A DNA stretch of 64,000 nucleotides from Bombilactobacillus folatiphilus (lineage in GTDB: Bacteria; Bacillota; Bacilli; Lactobacillales; Lactobacillaceae). The stretch covers positions 930,001 through 994,000 of the forward strand of contig NZ_CP093366.1 of assembly GCF_023380265.1 (NCBI RefSeq), written 5' to 3'. Shown here piece after piece: positions 28,053 to 36,382 of this stretch. The notes under the pieces were generated by a model. It ran no database searches. It saw nothing but the letters and a program-made list of their open reading frames with translations, and was not told the origin of the DNA. Made by a program: the position numbers and the translations under genes. How positions within the stretch are numbered: position 1 is the stretch's first letter; each line of letters opens with the position of its first letter.

Positions 28053-28442
28053 TTAAATTTTATTTTTGGGTCTTATAGCAATTATAAAAATAGAAATGAA
28101 TGTCACAATTAATCCTGTATAAATCATTAACCAGTAAGAAGAAAAATTATTTTGTAAAATTTTAATTGGACTCAATAATCCCGTGAAAGACCACTTTTTA
28201 AACCAATCAATATTATTAATTACGGTTGTAATTATTATTAACAACTCTATTAAGGCCGATGCAACAAAGGCAGAATCCAATAAAATTGCCAAGCATGTCC
28301 CCAAAATGGTAACAAAAAGTACTCCCATTGTTTCAAATAAGATCATATAAATAGCATTTTTGAAATTCAAATTAGAATAGTAAATCCAAGTCATATATAT
28401 TGAAAATAAGCCACCCAACCAAACCATTCTTCTATTTACCAT
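28053..28442 (-). CDS. ABC-2 permease-like membrane protein, probably N-terminally truncated
   Basis: A 129-residue protein with about four membrane segments, ending IAIRPKNKI. The layout matches the C-terminal half of an ABC-2 permease such as a LanE/LanG immunity subunit. No start with a good ribosome binding site is seen beyond GGGA before ATG 28442, and an in-frame TGA lies 18 bases upstream. It is probably the tail of a larger gene that lost its front. It precedes the ATPase gene by 33 bases. Confidence 0.5.
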   Translation of the reverse strand: MVNRRMVWLGGLFSIYMTWIYYSNLNFKNAIYMILFETMGVLFVTILGTCLAILLDSAFVASALIELLIIITTVINNIDWFKKWSFTGLLSPIKILQNNFSSYWLMIYTGLIVTFISIFIIAIRPKNKI

Positions 28443-28810
28443 AAAAATATCCCATAAGTATCAGCTTTTTAAGTCGTCAGTCTTTGGACAATTGATCACA
28501 GTTCATTTAACACATTAGAACAGATTTTGTATTCTCACAATAAATAATTATACACTTTTACTGTGAACACCACTCATAAGTAATTCTAAATCAGTTACAT
28601 TTTTAAACTTAACCTACATTAGATTAAAATAATAACATTAATTCAAAAAATGCACCATAACATAAATAATTTTATAATACAATAATTTGGTAGTGATTAA
28701 TGTTGTGAATTGTATTTCTGTCTGAAAAACTATTCACTTGCTAAAACTAAAAATGTACAAAAATAACTGTTTTTTTTGATATACTTAAATTAGAAATTAT
28801 TGTGATACTT
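28443..28810. other. AT-rich intergenic stretch without a recognisable gene
   Basis: 368 bases, very AT-rich, with no open frame of note. A TATACT box near 28785 could be the promoter of the following lipoprotein relic. The left part may be decayed 5' sequence of the permease gene. Confidence 0.4.
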
Positions 28811-29357
28811 ATGATTAAAAATATACTTATAGGAAAATTTAATAACGGACACAATCCAAATCAACCAGCAAAATCAGTATCCGCAACCAGTTAGTCAAAA
28901 AATTAAAAATATTCTTACAAACGTTGGCAGTTTTAGGCAATAATTTTTGCCATTGTCGTAATTGCAATTGTCAGTCCTTATGATGATGAAACTGACGACA
29001 GCTAATCAGCACCTAAATCACAAGAACCGACTAAATCGTCTGTTCAATCAGATATCAGATCACAGTGACGCTTTAACAGATACTCAAATATACTCTGATT
29101 CACAACATATGTACAAACAAGGTATTTATGATCAATTAATTTCTGAGTATGGAAATAAATTTTTGCCGCAAGCAACACAGTATGCTACAGACAATTTGCA
29201 AACTGACTATAATGCAAACGCCCTGGCTTCAGCTAAAAATTATGAACAAGTCGAACATCTTTCTACCGAAGAAATTCGCGATCAACTTACCTCTCAATAT
29301 GGTGAGAAATTTTCACCAGACGAAGCAAATTATGCAGTTCAACATTCAAACGATTAG
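28811..29357 (+). pseudogene. Ltp-like superinfection-exclusion lipoprotein, frameshifted
   Basis: The 3' part encodes two tandem host-cell-surface-exposed lipoprotein repeats: SQHMYKQGIYDQLISEYGNK followed by EEIRDQLTSQYGEKFSPDEA and ending AVQHSND. That is the PF07553 repeat of Ltp from Streptococcus thermophilus temperate phages, which blocks DNA injection by other phages. The 5' part is broken. A hydrophobic segment FAIVVIAIVSPYDDETDDS near 28945 is in another frame and ends in TAA, and the start at 28811 is in a third context with stops after it. I infer a decayed prophage exclusion gene. Confidence 0.75.
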
Positions 29358-29365
29358 ACCCCTTT

Positions 29366-29482
29366 TTATAGGGATTGCCACCCTTGTTGCTGGATTTTAT
29401 ACATTTTCAAATGGGAACCCTGATGCGACTTTTCAGCAAAACCATTTTGCTTGAAAAGTTTAACCATCTCTTTCGATTTCAT
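29366..29482 (-). pseudogene. Truncated second copy of hicA
   Basis: On the minus strand the frame reads MKSKEMVKLFKQNGFAEKSH and then QGSHLKMYK before diverging. This closely parallels residues 3-32 of the intact HicA at 37413-37601 (EMVKLLKQNGF, QGSHLKMYN). The nucleotide sequences around the GSHLKMY region are nearly identical. The half containing the rest of the fold is lost, there is no ribosome binding site, and no hicB follows. It marks debris from a related prophage. Confidence 0.75.
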
Positions 29483-29525
29483 CAGCTATACTTTAAAGTA
29501 ACTATAAATTTAAGGAGAAATTTGG

Positions 29526-30224
29526 ATGTTTACATCACATATAACAAAGCAAAATTTTAGAGAAATCAACAAAACGACTTGGCGATATTGCAAATTAAAT
29601 ACTTTAAGACCGCTTTTCATAATCGTAGACTTTTTAATAATCTGTATTTGGATTAACGAATATCTTACAGATAAAAGGCAATTGATGAGCTGGATAATTA
29701 TTGGACTATTTTTTATCATAGTATATCCATTTATAGCCAAATTAATATACACAACAATGTCCAACCGGAAATTCAAAAAATCAATTTTGGAATCTGATAA
29801 TAACCTTTACTTCATTTTATTTTTTAATAAAAGCGAACAAACAAAAAATAGCTATAGAGAATTATTCGAAAAATTACCAGACCTAGTCACAGCATATAAA
29901 TTTAAAAAAATAGCCATGCCTGATAATCCAGATTACAATTTAAAAGCTGATCCCATTTTTAACGAAATATTCAAAAAATTCGATATTGTGGCACCTACAC
30001 AAAAATATAATAAGTTAATTGAAACAGACAATTTCTTGCTTTTAACACAAAAAATTTTAAAGCCATCTGGTATTTTTATATCGACAGGCAAATCATATAT
30101 TATAACTAAATCTAAGAAAAATTTACACACATTTAAAACCAATCCTGAGTTAATTCAAAAATTAAAATCTATAACAAAGCATAGTGTCATTGCAACATCT
30201 AACCCTGAAATATTAAACTCATAA
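29526..30224 (+). CDS. Membrane-anchored protein of unknown function
   Basis: A 232-residue protein with two membrane helices near the N-terminus (about 30-45 and 55-75) and a 150-residue lysine-rich cytoplasmic or external domain with no motif I recognise. AAGGAG lies about 12 bases before the ATG. It follows the hicA and ltp relics and its stop overlaps the edge of a RibD-C-like relic, so it was carried in with the accessory block. Its intact frame next to so many broken ones suggests recent arrival or selection. A phage-exclusion role is only a guess from position. Confidence 0.65.
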   Translation: MFTSHITKQNFREINKTTWRYCKLNTLRPLFIIVDFLIICIWINEYLTDKRQLMSWIIIGLFFIIVYPFIAKLIYTTMSNRKFKKSILESDNNLYFILFFNKSEQTKNSYRELFEKLPDLVTAYKFKKIAMPDNPDYNLKADPIFNEIFKKFDIVAPTQKYNKLIETDNFLLLTQKILKPSGIFISTGKSYIITKSKKNLHTFKTNPELIQKLKSITKHSVIATSNPEILNS

Positions 30225-30429
30225 AGAAGCTGCAGCGGTTCGTGGTGGCTCTATTATTAATGGTGTCTTTTTGCGCGCCCACTTGGTAGATGAAATTTCC
30301 TTAGTCTTGGCACCACACATTAACGGTAATACTAATGAAAAAGCAGTTTTTGACACTTTGGAAACATTTATTGACGATATATTTGCGTTTGATAACGCGC
30401 AGATGGCGGCGTTCCAGCAATCGTCCTAG
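30223..30429 (+). pseudogene. RibD C-terminal/dihydrofolate-reductase-like fragment
   Basis: An open stretch of 68 codons without a start reads GGSIINGVFLRAHLVDEISL and then VLAPHINGN, the end of a RibD_C-type reductase (bacterial bifunctional deaminase-reductase C-terminal domain). The first two thirds are missing; the frame runs on from the stop of the preceding gene. It continues into unrelated sequence before TAG at 30427. Confidence 0.65.
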
Positions 30430-30485
30430 CGTTTTGTCATTCATCTTTGTTATTACCCGCCTTTTTAGCTTACGCGATTATGATC

Positions 30486-30695
30486 TAGCTGAATTATTGG
30501 CAAATTTGGCAACCGCTTGTTACTTGGGACATGCGGGTAGCCACAATCATCTTTGCTTTACGTGCAATCGTTGATTTCACAACTTGTGGACTGATGAAAA
30601 AGCGACGCAACACCTTATTTCATCATTGGGACACCCTCATTTACACGCCACTTTGTATCTGGCTATCTTTGACCACTTTACTACAAATTATCATG
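30486..30695 (+). pseudogene. DUF3995-like membrane protein fragment
   Basis: The frame reads MRVATIIFALRAIVDFTTCG and then LMKKRRNTLFHHWDTLIYTPLC, resembling the second half of DUF3995 proteins (an LRAIGDFxxxGxFKR-like run, then WDTxxYSPLC). An in-frame TAG lies at 30484-30486, and the start is missing. The sequence changes to minus-strand phage coding near 30690, which marks a recombination junction. Confidence 0.5.
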
Positions 30696-30905
30696 TTCAG
30701 CATCTCGCTTTTGATCTGCTGTCATCTTGGCTTCTTTTTTCACCTGCTCAATAACGTCAGCCTTGGCTTTTTCAATAGCTTCATTTTGTTTTTTCTCCGA
30801 TTCCTCCTTTTCACGCGCTAATCGCTTTTGAACGATTTGATTTACTTCTTCATCGGTGTATCGTTTTGTTTGTTCTTCTTGATTCTCTTGATTTTCTTCA
30901 GCCAT
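30681..30905 (-). pseudogene. Phage capsid scaffolding protein, N-terminal fragment
   Basis: It begins MAEENQENQEEQTKRYTDEE and continues as a highly charged helix (VQKRLAREKEESEKKQNEAIE), the classic start of DUF4355/gp20-type phage scaffold proteins. These proteins direct capsid assembly and are normally about 180-200 residues. Here the frame leaves the phage sequence after about 68 residues and ends in foreign DNA. GGAGC precedes the ATG. The downstream major capsid, connector and tail genes are absent, so the element cannot make particles by itself. Confidence 0.7.
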
Positions 30906-31129
30906 GTTAATAGCTCCTTTCCATTGCTTTTAGCGTGAATCAATGCTTGCACGTTCCATAAAGTTTACTGACATTAATGCTTGGTCATTTTTAGGCATAA
31001 TAAAAACGCCCTAATTTTCGATTTAAGGCGTTTTATTAAATTACATATAATTGTTCATAGCTACTAACAGAATTGAAGTAGTCTATCACAAACATAACGC
31101 TATGCCTATTCCTGTTTCTTTGGTAACTC
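30906..31129. other. Gap in the phage head module with a terminator
   Basis: Holds a hairpin AAAACGCC/GGCGTTTT at 31003-31034 with A/T flanks on both sides, a likely bidirectional terminator. A 22-codon minus-strand frame at 30930-30998 has no ribosome binding site. Nothing else is seen. Confidence 0.6.
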
Positions 31130-31282
31130 GTTACCATTTTCATCCAGGCCATGAGTTCTTCGAAACTCTGCCATGAAAGCTTTATGCTTGGCTTCTATTT
31201 TCGGTGTAGTTTCTCGTTTAACTAATTTTAGTTCATCAGGTTTTCCCTGCCAGCGATCATCGGAGTAAGGCTTTTGGCTCAT
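31130..31282 (-). CDS. Small phage protein downstream of the head gene
   Basis: A 50-residue protein (MSQKPYSDDRWQGKPDELKL..., ending THGLDGKW), highly charged and soluble. Its ATG overlaps the stop of the head-morphogenesis gene in an ATGA arrangement, so it is probably translated by coupling. Similar short ORFs are common between head-morphogenesis and scaffold genes of lactobacillus phages; function unknown. Confidence 0.65.
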
Positions 31283-32688
31283 TTCAATTCCTCCAATACA
31301 ATAATGGGTTTATGAGTTTCATCAAAATACATATCTAAAATTTTAAACATCGTACCACGTTTAAATAACACTTCTTGTTCAGCATCATTATAACCTTTTA
31401 AATCGGATCCCGAATGTGAATTTAAAATAATCATTCTCACATCATCTTCAGAATCATAAATTCCTTTACTAGTAGATACATAAGATTTAAATTCATAGAT
31501 ATCTTGCTCTTTAAAACTATCTAAAAATGAATCCATTGTTTCGGGATTTTGAAATTTATATGAACGATTTAATTGAGCATAGCTACCATCAAATTTAGGT
31601 AATTTATTCAAAGCTTTATCTAAATTAGTCATCATTTGCTTCTGCTGTGAGGTTAATTGATCACCTTTTCGCAAAGCCTCATTTAACGGATACGAATCAA
31701 AACTAATATATTTATTCAATGCACCTAACTTATCATCATCCAAATCTTGTGGATTGAGCCTCTTCCTTGCTAGATAGTCTTCAAACTCACTCCGTGCATC
31801 ACCAGCTTTAGAACACCGACAATTGGGGTGAATTGGAATATCTGGAACATCTTGAATCGGATAAATACCCTCATCTGCATCAGCTATCTCTCGACAAGTT
31901 CGACACGCACTCGGTTCAGCAATCCATTTTACATAGCGAACACCATAGTTATTAAAACTAGTCATCTGGGCTTGGTCTTGTACGCGTGCCATTTCAGTTC
32001 GTGCTAACCGTTGCGCGACATATGTTTTATTTTTAATGTCATCACTAATCATTGGCATTAAATCATGTTGCAATTTCTCAGGATTCAAACCTTGTGTCAG
32101 TGCATTAGTTAAATCAATTCCAACAGTAGCTTGTAATGCACTCATGGAATTCCATAATCTCTCGGACCATTGAGCGTTTTGATATGAAGCATTAACTACT
32201 GTTTCAGCATTAGCTTTCAATTTGGCATCTGAATTCTTGTAATCGCCAAAAATACCAGCTTGGCGTTCAATTTCTTTTAAATATGAATCGCTTAGCTTAT
32301 TTTTGAGTGATTTCTCAACTTGAGCACCATGTTCAACTAACGTTTGCCCAATTTGAGATTTAATCATCTCTAAACGGTTAATTCGCATAGTGGCATTATA
32401 AAGCCTCATCTGTTGATTAGCATAATCACTGAAATCTTTGTTAGGTACCATTTGCGCAGCTTCTTGAGCTAACTTTTCAATATCAGCATTAGAAATCTGC
32501 TTCATAGCATCAGTTAAACTAAGGTTTTCAGCTTTAGCATAATTCAAATAAAATTGATTAATCTGACTTTGAATATCTTTAAGCGCTTGGTTATAGTATT
32601 TTTCTAACTCTTTATCAAACTGTTGGTCTTGTTTGATATTAGAATTAATCCAATTTTTTTCACGCTGTTTCCAATAGTCCTTGGTCAT
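31279..32688 (-). CDS. Phage head morphogenesis protein with C-terminal ADP-ribosyltransferase domain
   Basis: A 469-residue two-part protein. Residues about 1-310 are an SPP1 gp7/Mu F-like minor capsid protein: a long helical region, ARTEMARVQDQAQ near 230, and the zinc-like end CRTCREIADADEGIY...HPNCRCS near 260-295. Residues about 340-465 form an ADP-ribosyltransferase of the R-S-E class. The arginine is in QLNRSYK (about 375), STS is at about 405-407 and the ExE of the ARTT loop is at about 437-439 (DAEQEVLF). The triad is complete, so activity is plausible. It overlaps the portal gene by four bases. Confidence 0.85.
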   Translation of the reverse strand: MTKDYWKQREKNWINSNIKQDQQFDKELEKYYNQALKDIQSQINQFYLNYAKAENLSLTDAMKQISNADIEKLAQEAAQMVPNKDFSDYANQQMRLYNATMRINRLEMIKSQIGQTLVEHGAQVEKSLKNKLSDSYLKEIERQAGIFGDYKNSDAKLKANAETVVNASYQNAQWSERLWNSMSALQATVGIDLTNALTQGLNPEKLQHDLMPMISDDIKNKTYVAQRLARTEMARVQDQAQMTSFNNYGVRYVKWIAEPSACRTCREIADADEGIYPIQDVPDIPIHPNCRCSKAGDARSEFEDYLARKRLNPQDLDDDKLGALNKYISFDSYPLNEALRKGDQLTSQQKQMMTNLDKALNKLPKFDGSYAQLNRSYKFQNPETMDSFLDSFKEQDIYEFKSYVSTSKGIYDSEDDVRMIILNSHSGSDLKGYNDAEQEVLFKRGTMFKILDMYFDETHKPIIVLEELK

Positions 32689-34058
32689 TGTTCATCATCT
32701 TCATCTGAATTATCAGACTTTTCAGAATCTGAACCTGCAAACTGTTGTTGATTAACCACTACGCGTTTCACTTTTTCATCTTGCTCATCAGCAATTTTTT
32801 TAAGTTCCGCTTTTGGATCAGATACAAAAGATAACGTTGATAGCAATGTTTCTTGACTTACAATGCCATTCAACTTGTTAGCTGTATCCGCTTCTTCCGA
32901 ATTATTATTCGGCAAATTCCGTACAAAGTGAAACTCTAACTTATTGCCTAAATTCTCAACATTCAACCCAAAGCTCACGGTTTTGGTTACCAAATTAAAC
33001 ACTTTCCGTAATTGCTTAGTAAACTTACGTTCTTTATTCGACGTTAAGTTTCGCATCGAAAGCAATTTATATTCTAAGGATCTACCACTGGTAGCATTGC
33101 CAAACACCTCATCGTTAATATTTGCTACCATTGAAATCTGAAATATCAAATTAGTTATTCGATCAATCAAATGCTCTTGAGTAGTATCCGCATTGGGCTT
33201 TTCTAAGAATTTAGCATCAATGTCGGCACTAGAATCTTGAGCAATCGCTTGAATCAACCTGCTATCTTTGATAGCCAGTTGGTCTCCATCATCAAGTTGA
33301 AATCCTTTGAGAAATAAATATGCATCCGCAAAATAATCAACATCATCCGCTTTATTGCTCAAAGTCTTGTTTAGCGAATCAATTAGTGTCTTAACATCAT
33401 CCGTAATTCCTGTGCGTTCTTCGTTATCATAGAACTCAATTGCTGGAACCCCTTGAAATAATAATGATTGCTCATTAATTACTGTTGCATTATTAAACTG
33501 AATTAAGCGATCCGCTAAATAAACAGTTCCACTAATACTCAAGTCTGTACCAACTGTGTATTGAACAAAGGCTAAAGGTTCATGAGCCACCGAATCGTCA
33601 TAAATAATAAATCCTGAATACGGTGGTACCACAGTCACTTTGGTTTCTGAATTCTCATTTGTATAAATCAATAAATAAGTTTTGCCATACAGGGAAGATT
33701 GCTTGGATACTTCACTCAATTCGTCTGTAAAATCTGATTCATTCAACCAATCCTGCAATGCCTGGTTAATTGAGTCACCATCAATCTTAATAGTGGGCGG
33801 AATTCCTACAAAAAAACCATTCAGTGTATCAACAAGGTATTTACTCATGTTGACAACTAAATGGTTATGGTAATCATCAATTCGATTGCTATTCTTGGGA
33901 TGTGCTAAATAGTAATCCAGCTTTTCTTTAAACACAGGTACGTCATTTGCTCGATGATACTCAATAAATTCTTTAATATCATCTTGTGTTAAATCTTGGC
34001 CCTTTGGAAATAAATAATTCCCGTTATAGTCAATTGACCCTTTAGTTAACATCCTCAA
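32685..34058 (-). CDS. Phage portal protein (SPP1 gp6-like)
   Basis: A 457-residue portal of the SPP1 gp6/DUF1073-like family, the dodecameric ring through which DNA enters the capsid. Visible landmarks are NRIDDYHNHLVVNMSKYLVD near 55, NGFFVGIPP near 80, IPAIEFYDNEERTG-like VPAIEFYDNEERTG near 207, and an acidic tail (SDSEKSDNSDEDDEQ). It lies between terL and the head-morphogenesis gene in normal order, with four-base overlap to the latter. Confidence 0.88.
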   Translation of the reverse strand: MRMLTKGSIDYNGNYLFPKGQDLTQDDIKEFIEYHRANDVPVFKEKLDYYLAHPKNSNRIDDYHNHLVVNMSKYLVDTLNGFFVGIPPTIKIDGDSINQALQDWLNESDFTDELSEVSKQSSLYGKTYLLIYTNENSETKVTVVPPYSGFIIYDDSVAHEPLAFVQYTVGTDLSISGTVYLADRLIQFNNATVINEQSLLFQGVPAIEFYDNEERTGITDDVKTLIDSLNKTLSNKADDVDYFADAYLFLKGFQLDDGDQLAIKDSRLIQAIAQDSSADIDAKFLEKPNADTTQEHLIDRITNLIFQISMVANINDEVFGNATSGRSLEYKLLSMRNLTSNKERKFTKQLRKVFNLVTKTVSFGLNVENLGNKLEFHFVRNLPNNNSEEADTANKLNGIVSQETLLSTLSFVSDPKAELKKIADEQDEKVKRVVVNQQQFAGSDSEKSDNSDEDDEQ

Positions 34059-34063
34059 CCTCC

Positions 34064-35332
34064 TTAAAATAAAATATTTTTACTTAACTTGATTTTTGGT
34101 GAACCTTTTCCATTGATTTCTTCCACAGCATATCGCGTGGCATCAATCACGTGGTTATAACTATCAATGGGCTTATTGATATATTCACCTGATTTTTTAT
34201 CTTTCTGATAAGTGTAATTTTCCAGTTCTTCAATCATCTTCACGCAACGATCATCAATCACTAATTTAAATTGCTGTAAAAATGAAATACCTTGAATAAT
34301 GGAATCAGGACCCTTTTTAGCTGGTCGAATGCGATAGATTCCATTTCTGCGCATTTCTTCAATGGATTTCTTTTCAGCAGCATCGGCAGTAATTACTTCT
34401 TTTTCGTAACCTAAATCCTTAATGACTTTCGCCAGTTCACTATTGATTAAACCTTTTTTCGTATACTCTTCAATCGCATATAAAACTTTATTCGGTACAT
34501 CAACTTTCACATGAATAAAAGCACTCGGGTCATTGACATACCCAAAGTCCAAGCCAAACATTGACGGCAAATCCTTTAACTCATCTGAATTAGGATTCAA
34601 TCTTTTAGTTTCAAAACTAGGAAACACCAGTTTATCCAACGTGGCAAAGTCACCTAACGCATAAATCTTATAATAAGCCGGATTCGTATTTTTTAAATTC
34701 TCAATAATCTCACGGTTATCTTCGTCTAAAAAACGATTATCTGTATATGTTGATTGATAAACAACCACCTTGTCTGGATCGTTCAATTGACCATCAAAGA
34801 ACTGTTTATACACCCAATTCAATTTGGATACCGGATTAAACATCAAATAAATCTGCCGCTGCTTGTGTTTAGGTTCCCTAAGCCGCAAGGTCAGCTGCGT
34901 GTAATCCTCCAAATTAAATTCCGTGGCTTCTTCCATAACCACATCACTTAAGCCTTTAATAGACTTGATTTTTTCAGGATCATCCATGCCCTTGAATAAA
35001 AAAACACCGCCGTTTGGCAGTGTAATCGTGAAATCCGTTTTATTAACTTTACATAAATCCAGTAATTTAAATGTTTTGAGACAATCAAGCACATCACTGA
35101 AGATAGAATCCTTAATTGACCGCCCAACCTTGCGAGTAAACAAGATCTTGCGTGGATACTTCCAGTTTTTTAAAGCCTTGATTACGACTTTTTGCACTAC
35201 ACCATGACTTTTACCACTGGACGCTCCGCCATACCAAATCTCCGTAAAGTGTTCATAATCATTCAGTTTCTCCCAAACTTGTCGATTGAATACGTGACTA
35301 GGATGCGGGAACTTAATATTAATCGTTGGCAT
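34064..35332 (-). CDS. Phage terminase large subunit (PBSX type)
   Basis: About 422 residues of a terminase motor. Walker A-like WYGGASSGKSHG is at about residue 33, Walker B VVMEEATEF at about 130, coupling motif MFNPVS at about 165, and the nuclease domain with GLDFGYVNDPSAF and ITADAAEKKSIEE near 250-310. Of several starts, ATG 35332 has GGTG six bases before it. It overlaps the 3' end of the small-subunit gene. Its motor residues look intact even though terS is broken. Confidence 0.88.
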   Translation of the reverse strand: MPTINIKFPHPSHVFNRQVWEKLNDYEHFTEIWYGGASSGKSHGVVQKVVIKALKNWKYPRKILFTRKVGRSIKDSIFSDVLDCLKTFKLLDLCKVNKTDFTITLPNGGVFLFKGMDDPEKIKSIKGLSDVVMEEATEFNLEDYTQLTLRLREPKHKQRQIYLMFNPVSKLNWVYKQFFDGQLNDPDKVVVYQSTYTDNRFLDEDNREIIENLKNTNPAYYKIYALGDFATLDKLVFPSFETKRLNPNSDELKDLPSMFGLDFGYVNDPSAFIHVKVDVPNKVLYAIEEYTKKGLINSELAKVIKDLGYEKEVITADAAEKKSIEEMRRNGIYRIRPAKKGPDSIIQGISFLQQFKLVIDDRCVKMIEELENYTYQKDKKSGEYINKPIDSYNHVIDATRYAVEEINGKGSPKIKLSKNILF

Positions 35333-35747
35333 CATATTCACCATCACTATCAATGCTAATATTCAAGTCACCATCAATTTGCTTGCGATCGGTGAACATT
35401 GACTTCGTTTTCCCGAGCAATTCAGCAGCTTTCAATCGATCCTTACCACTTAACTCAACATTTGAAAACAATCCCTTGGCTGTTGCCACCGTTTCCGTCT
35501 CATCACCGCGCAAAACTGAAGTTAAGAACTCTTGAATTTCTTTTGCATCAGCAATTTTTGAAGAATGAATTAAATCTTGTTGTTTATCAATATAAGCTTT
35601 AATATAAGGTTTTTTTAAGTTTTCATTACCAATCACACCAGCAGTTTTTCGACTATAACCAGCGCTAATTGCTGCTCTGGTGGCATTGCCATATTGAAAT
35701 ATTCATCCACAAACAGTCTTTGCTTAGCAGTTAATTTATGTTTCATT
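35319..35747 (-). pseudogene. Phage terminase small subunit, frameshifted
   Basis: The first frame, from ATG 35747, reads MKHKLTAKQRLFVDEYF and then leaves frame near 35695-35697. The next frame continues as YGNATRAAISAGYSRKTAG and on to SDGEYDAND. Together they give a normal small terminase with its DNA-binding helix-turn-helix. A one-base loss (probably AAA to AA after TTC) explains the break. An internal GTG at 35636 could still start a truncated C-terminal piece, but the DNA-binding part would be missing. Confidence 0.85.
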
Positions 35748-35788
35748 AAGTCATCACCACACCTCCATTAATTTGAAACTACATATGC

Positions 35789-36016
35789 TCATCTACTTTT
35801 ATGTTCTTTGAACTTCAGAATATCCTGTGCACTTTCCAAATCAATTACATAGCTCGTATTATCTCCGTTAAGTATTAGATTGAAGTAACCGTCGTTTCCT
35901 CGATGCAGTTCACTAATCACTGCTACTTGATTGGGATCAATCCATGCTCTGTAACTATCATTTTCCAGCACTCTTTGTGCGTCTTCATCATAATCAAATG
36001 TAATAATTTCAAACAT
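35789..36016 (-). CDS. Small phage hypothetical protein
   Basis: A 75-residue acidic protein (MFEIITFDYDEDAQRVLEND...) with alternating beta-like segments (NQVAVISEL, GYFNLILNG, SYVIDL), reminiscent of small phage proteins that set up a sheet. No domain recognised. Its start abuts the stop of the 36017-36283 gene; both belong to the leftward packaging operon. Confidence 0.6.
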   Translation of the reverse strand: MFEIITFDYDEDAQRVLENDSYRAWIDPNQVAVISELHRGNDGYFNLILNGDNTSYVIDLESAQDILKFKEHKSR

Positions 36017-36283
36017 TTATTGCACCATCGCCTTTTCACAGTTATTGAACTCTGCCTTGATTTTTTTAACATCACAACCACGCGTTTTCAGATTGCTGAT
36101 AGTTCTCGCCAAGTTGGCATATAAGTCAATCCATCTGGGGTCACCACGTTGGCGATACCTGGTAATTAGTCTGAATGTTGCTTTGACGTCATCTCTGTTG
36201 CAGATATCATTTCGATAATCAGCTAGCATCTCTTTATTCAGGTTTCCGTCCATTACTTCAATAGATTTAAATTTTAGTGTCAT
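36017..36283 (-). CDS. Small phage hypothetical protein
   Basis: An 88-residue, charged, helical-looking protein (..MLADYRNDICNRDDVKATFRL..., RTISNLKTRGCDVKKIKAEF). It is directly followed by the 75-residue ORF. It is the first gene after two tandem terminators, so it may open the late/packaging transcript. Function unknown. Confidence 0.6.
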   Translation of the reverse strand: MTLKFKSIEVMDGNLNKEMLADYRNDICNRDDVKATFRLITRYRQRGDPRWIDLYANLARTISNLKTRGCDVKKIKAEFNNCEKAMVQ

Positions 36284-36314
36284 GTCTAAATTCCTTTATT
36301 TTGAGTATAAAAAT

Positions 36315-36334
36315 AGCAACCATCACTGGTTGCT
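36315..36334 (-). terminator. Second of two tandem terminators ahead of the packaging genes
   Basis: AGCAACC/GGTTGCT stem with six-base loop, followed on the minus strand by ATTTTTATA. It lies about 30 bases before the 88-residue ORF. Confidence 0.55.
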
Positions 36335-36356
36335 TATGTAATATTTAGATTAAAAA

Positions 36357-36382
36357 AGTGACACTCTAGTTTGAGTATCACT
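36357..36382 (-). terminator. Terminator at the end of the excisionase-like gene
   Basis: Minus strand AGTGATACTC pairs with GAGTGTCACT (one mismatch) and is followed by six T. The stem overlaps the last codons of the helix-turn-helix gene. Confidence 0.75.

Noticed and set aside
30335..30574. Plus-strand frame of 79 codons in the relic zone
   Set aside because: Arginine-rich translation out of frame with both recognisable relics; no ribosome binding site.
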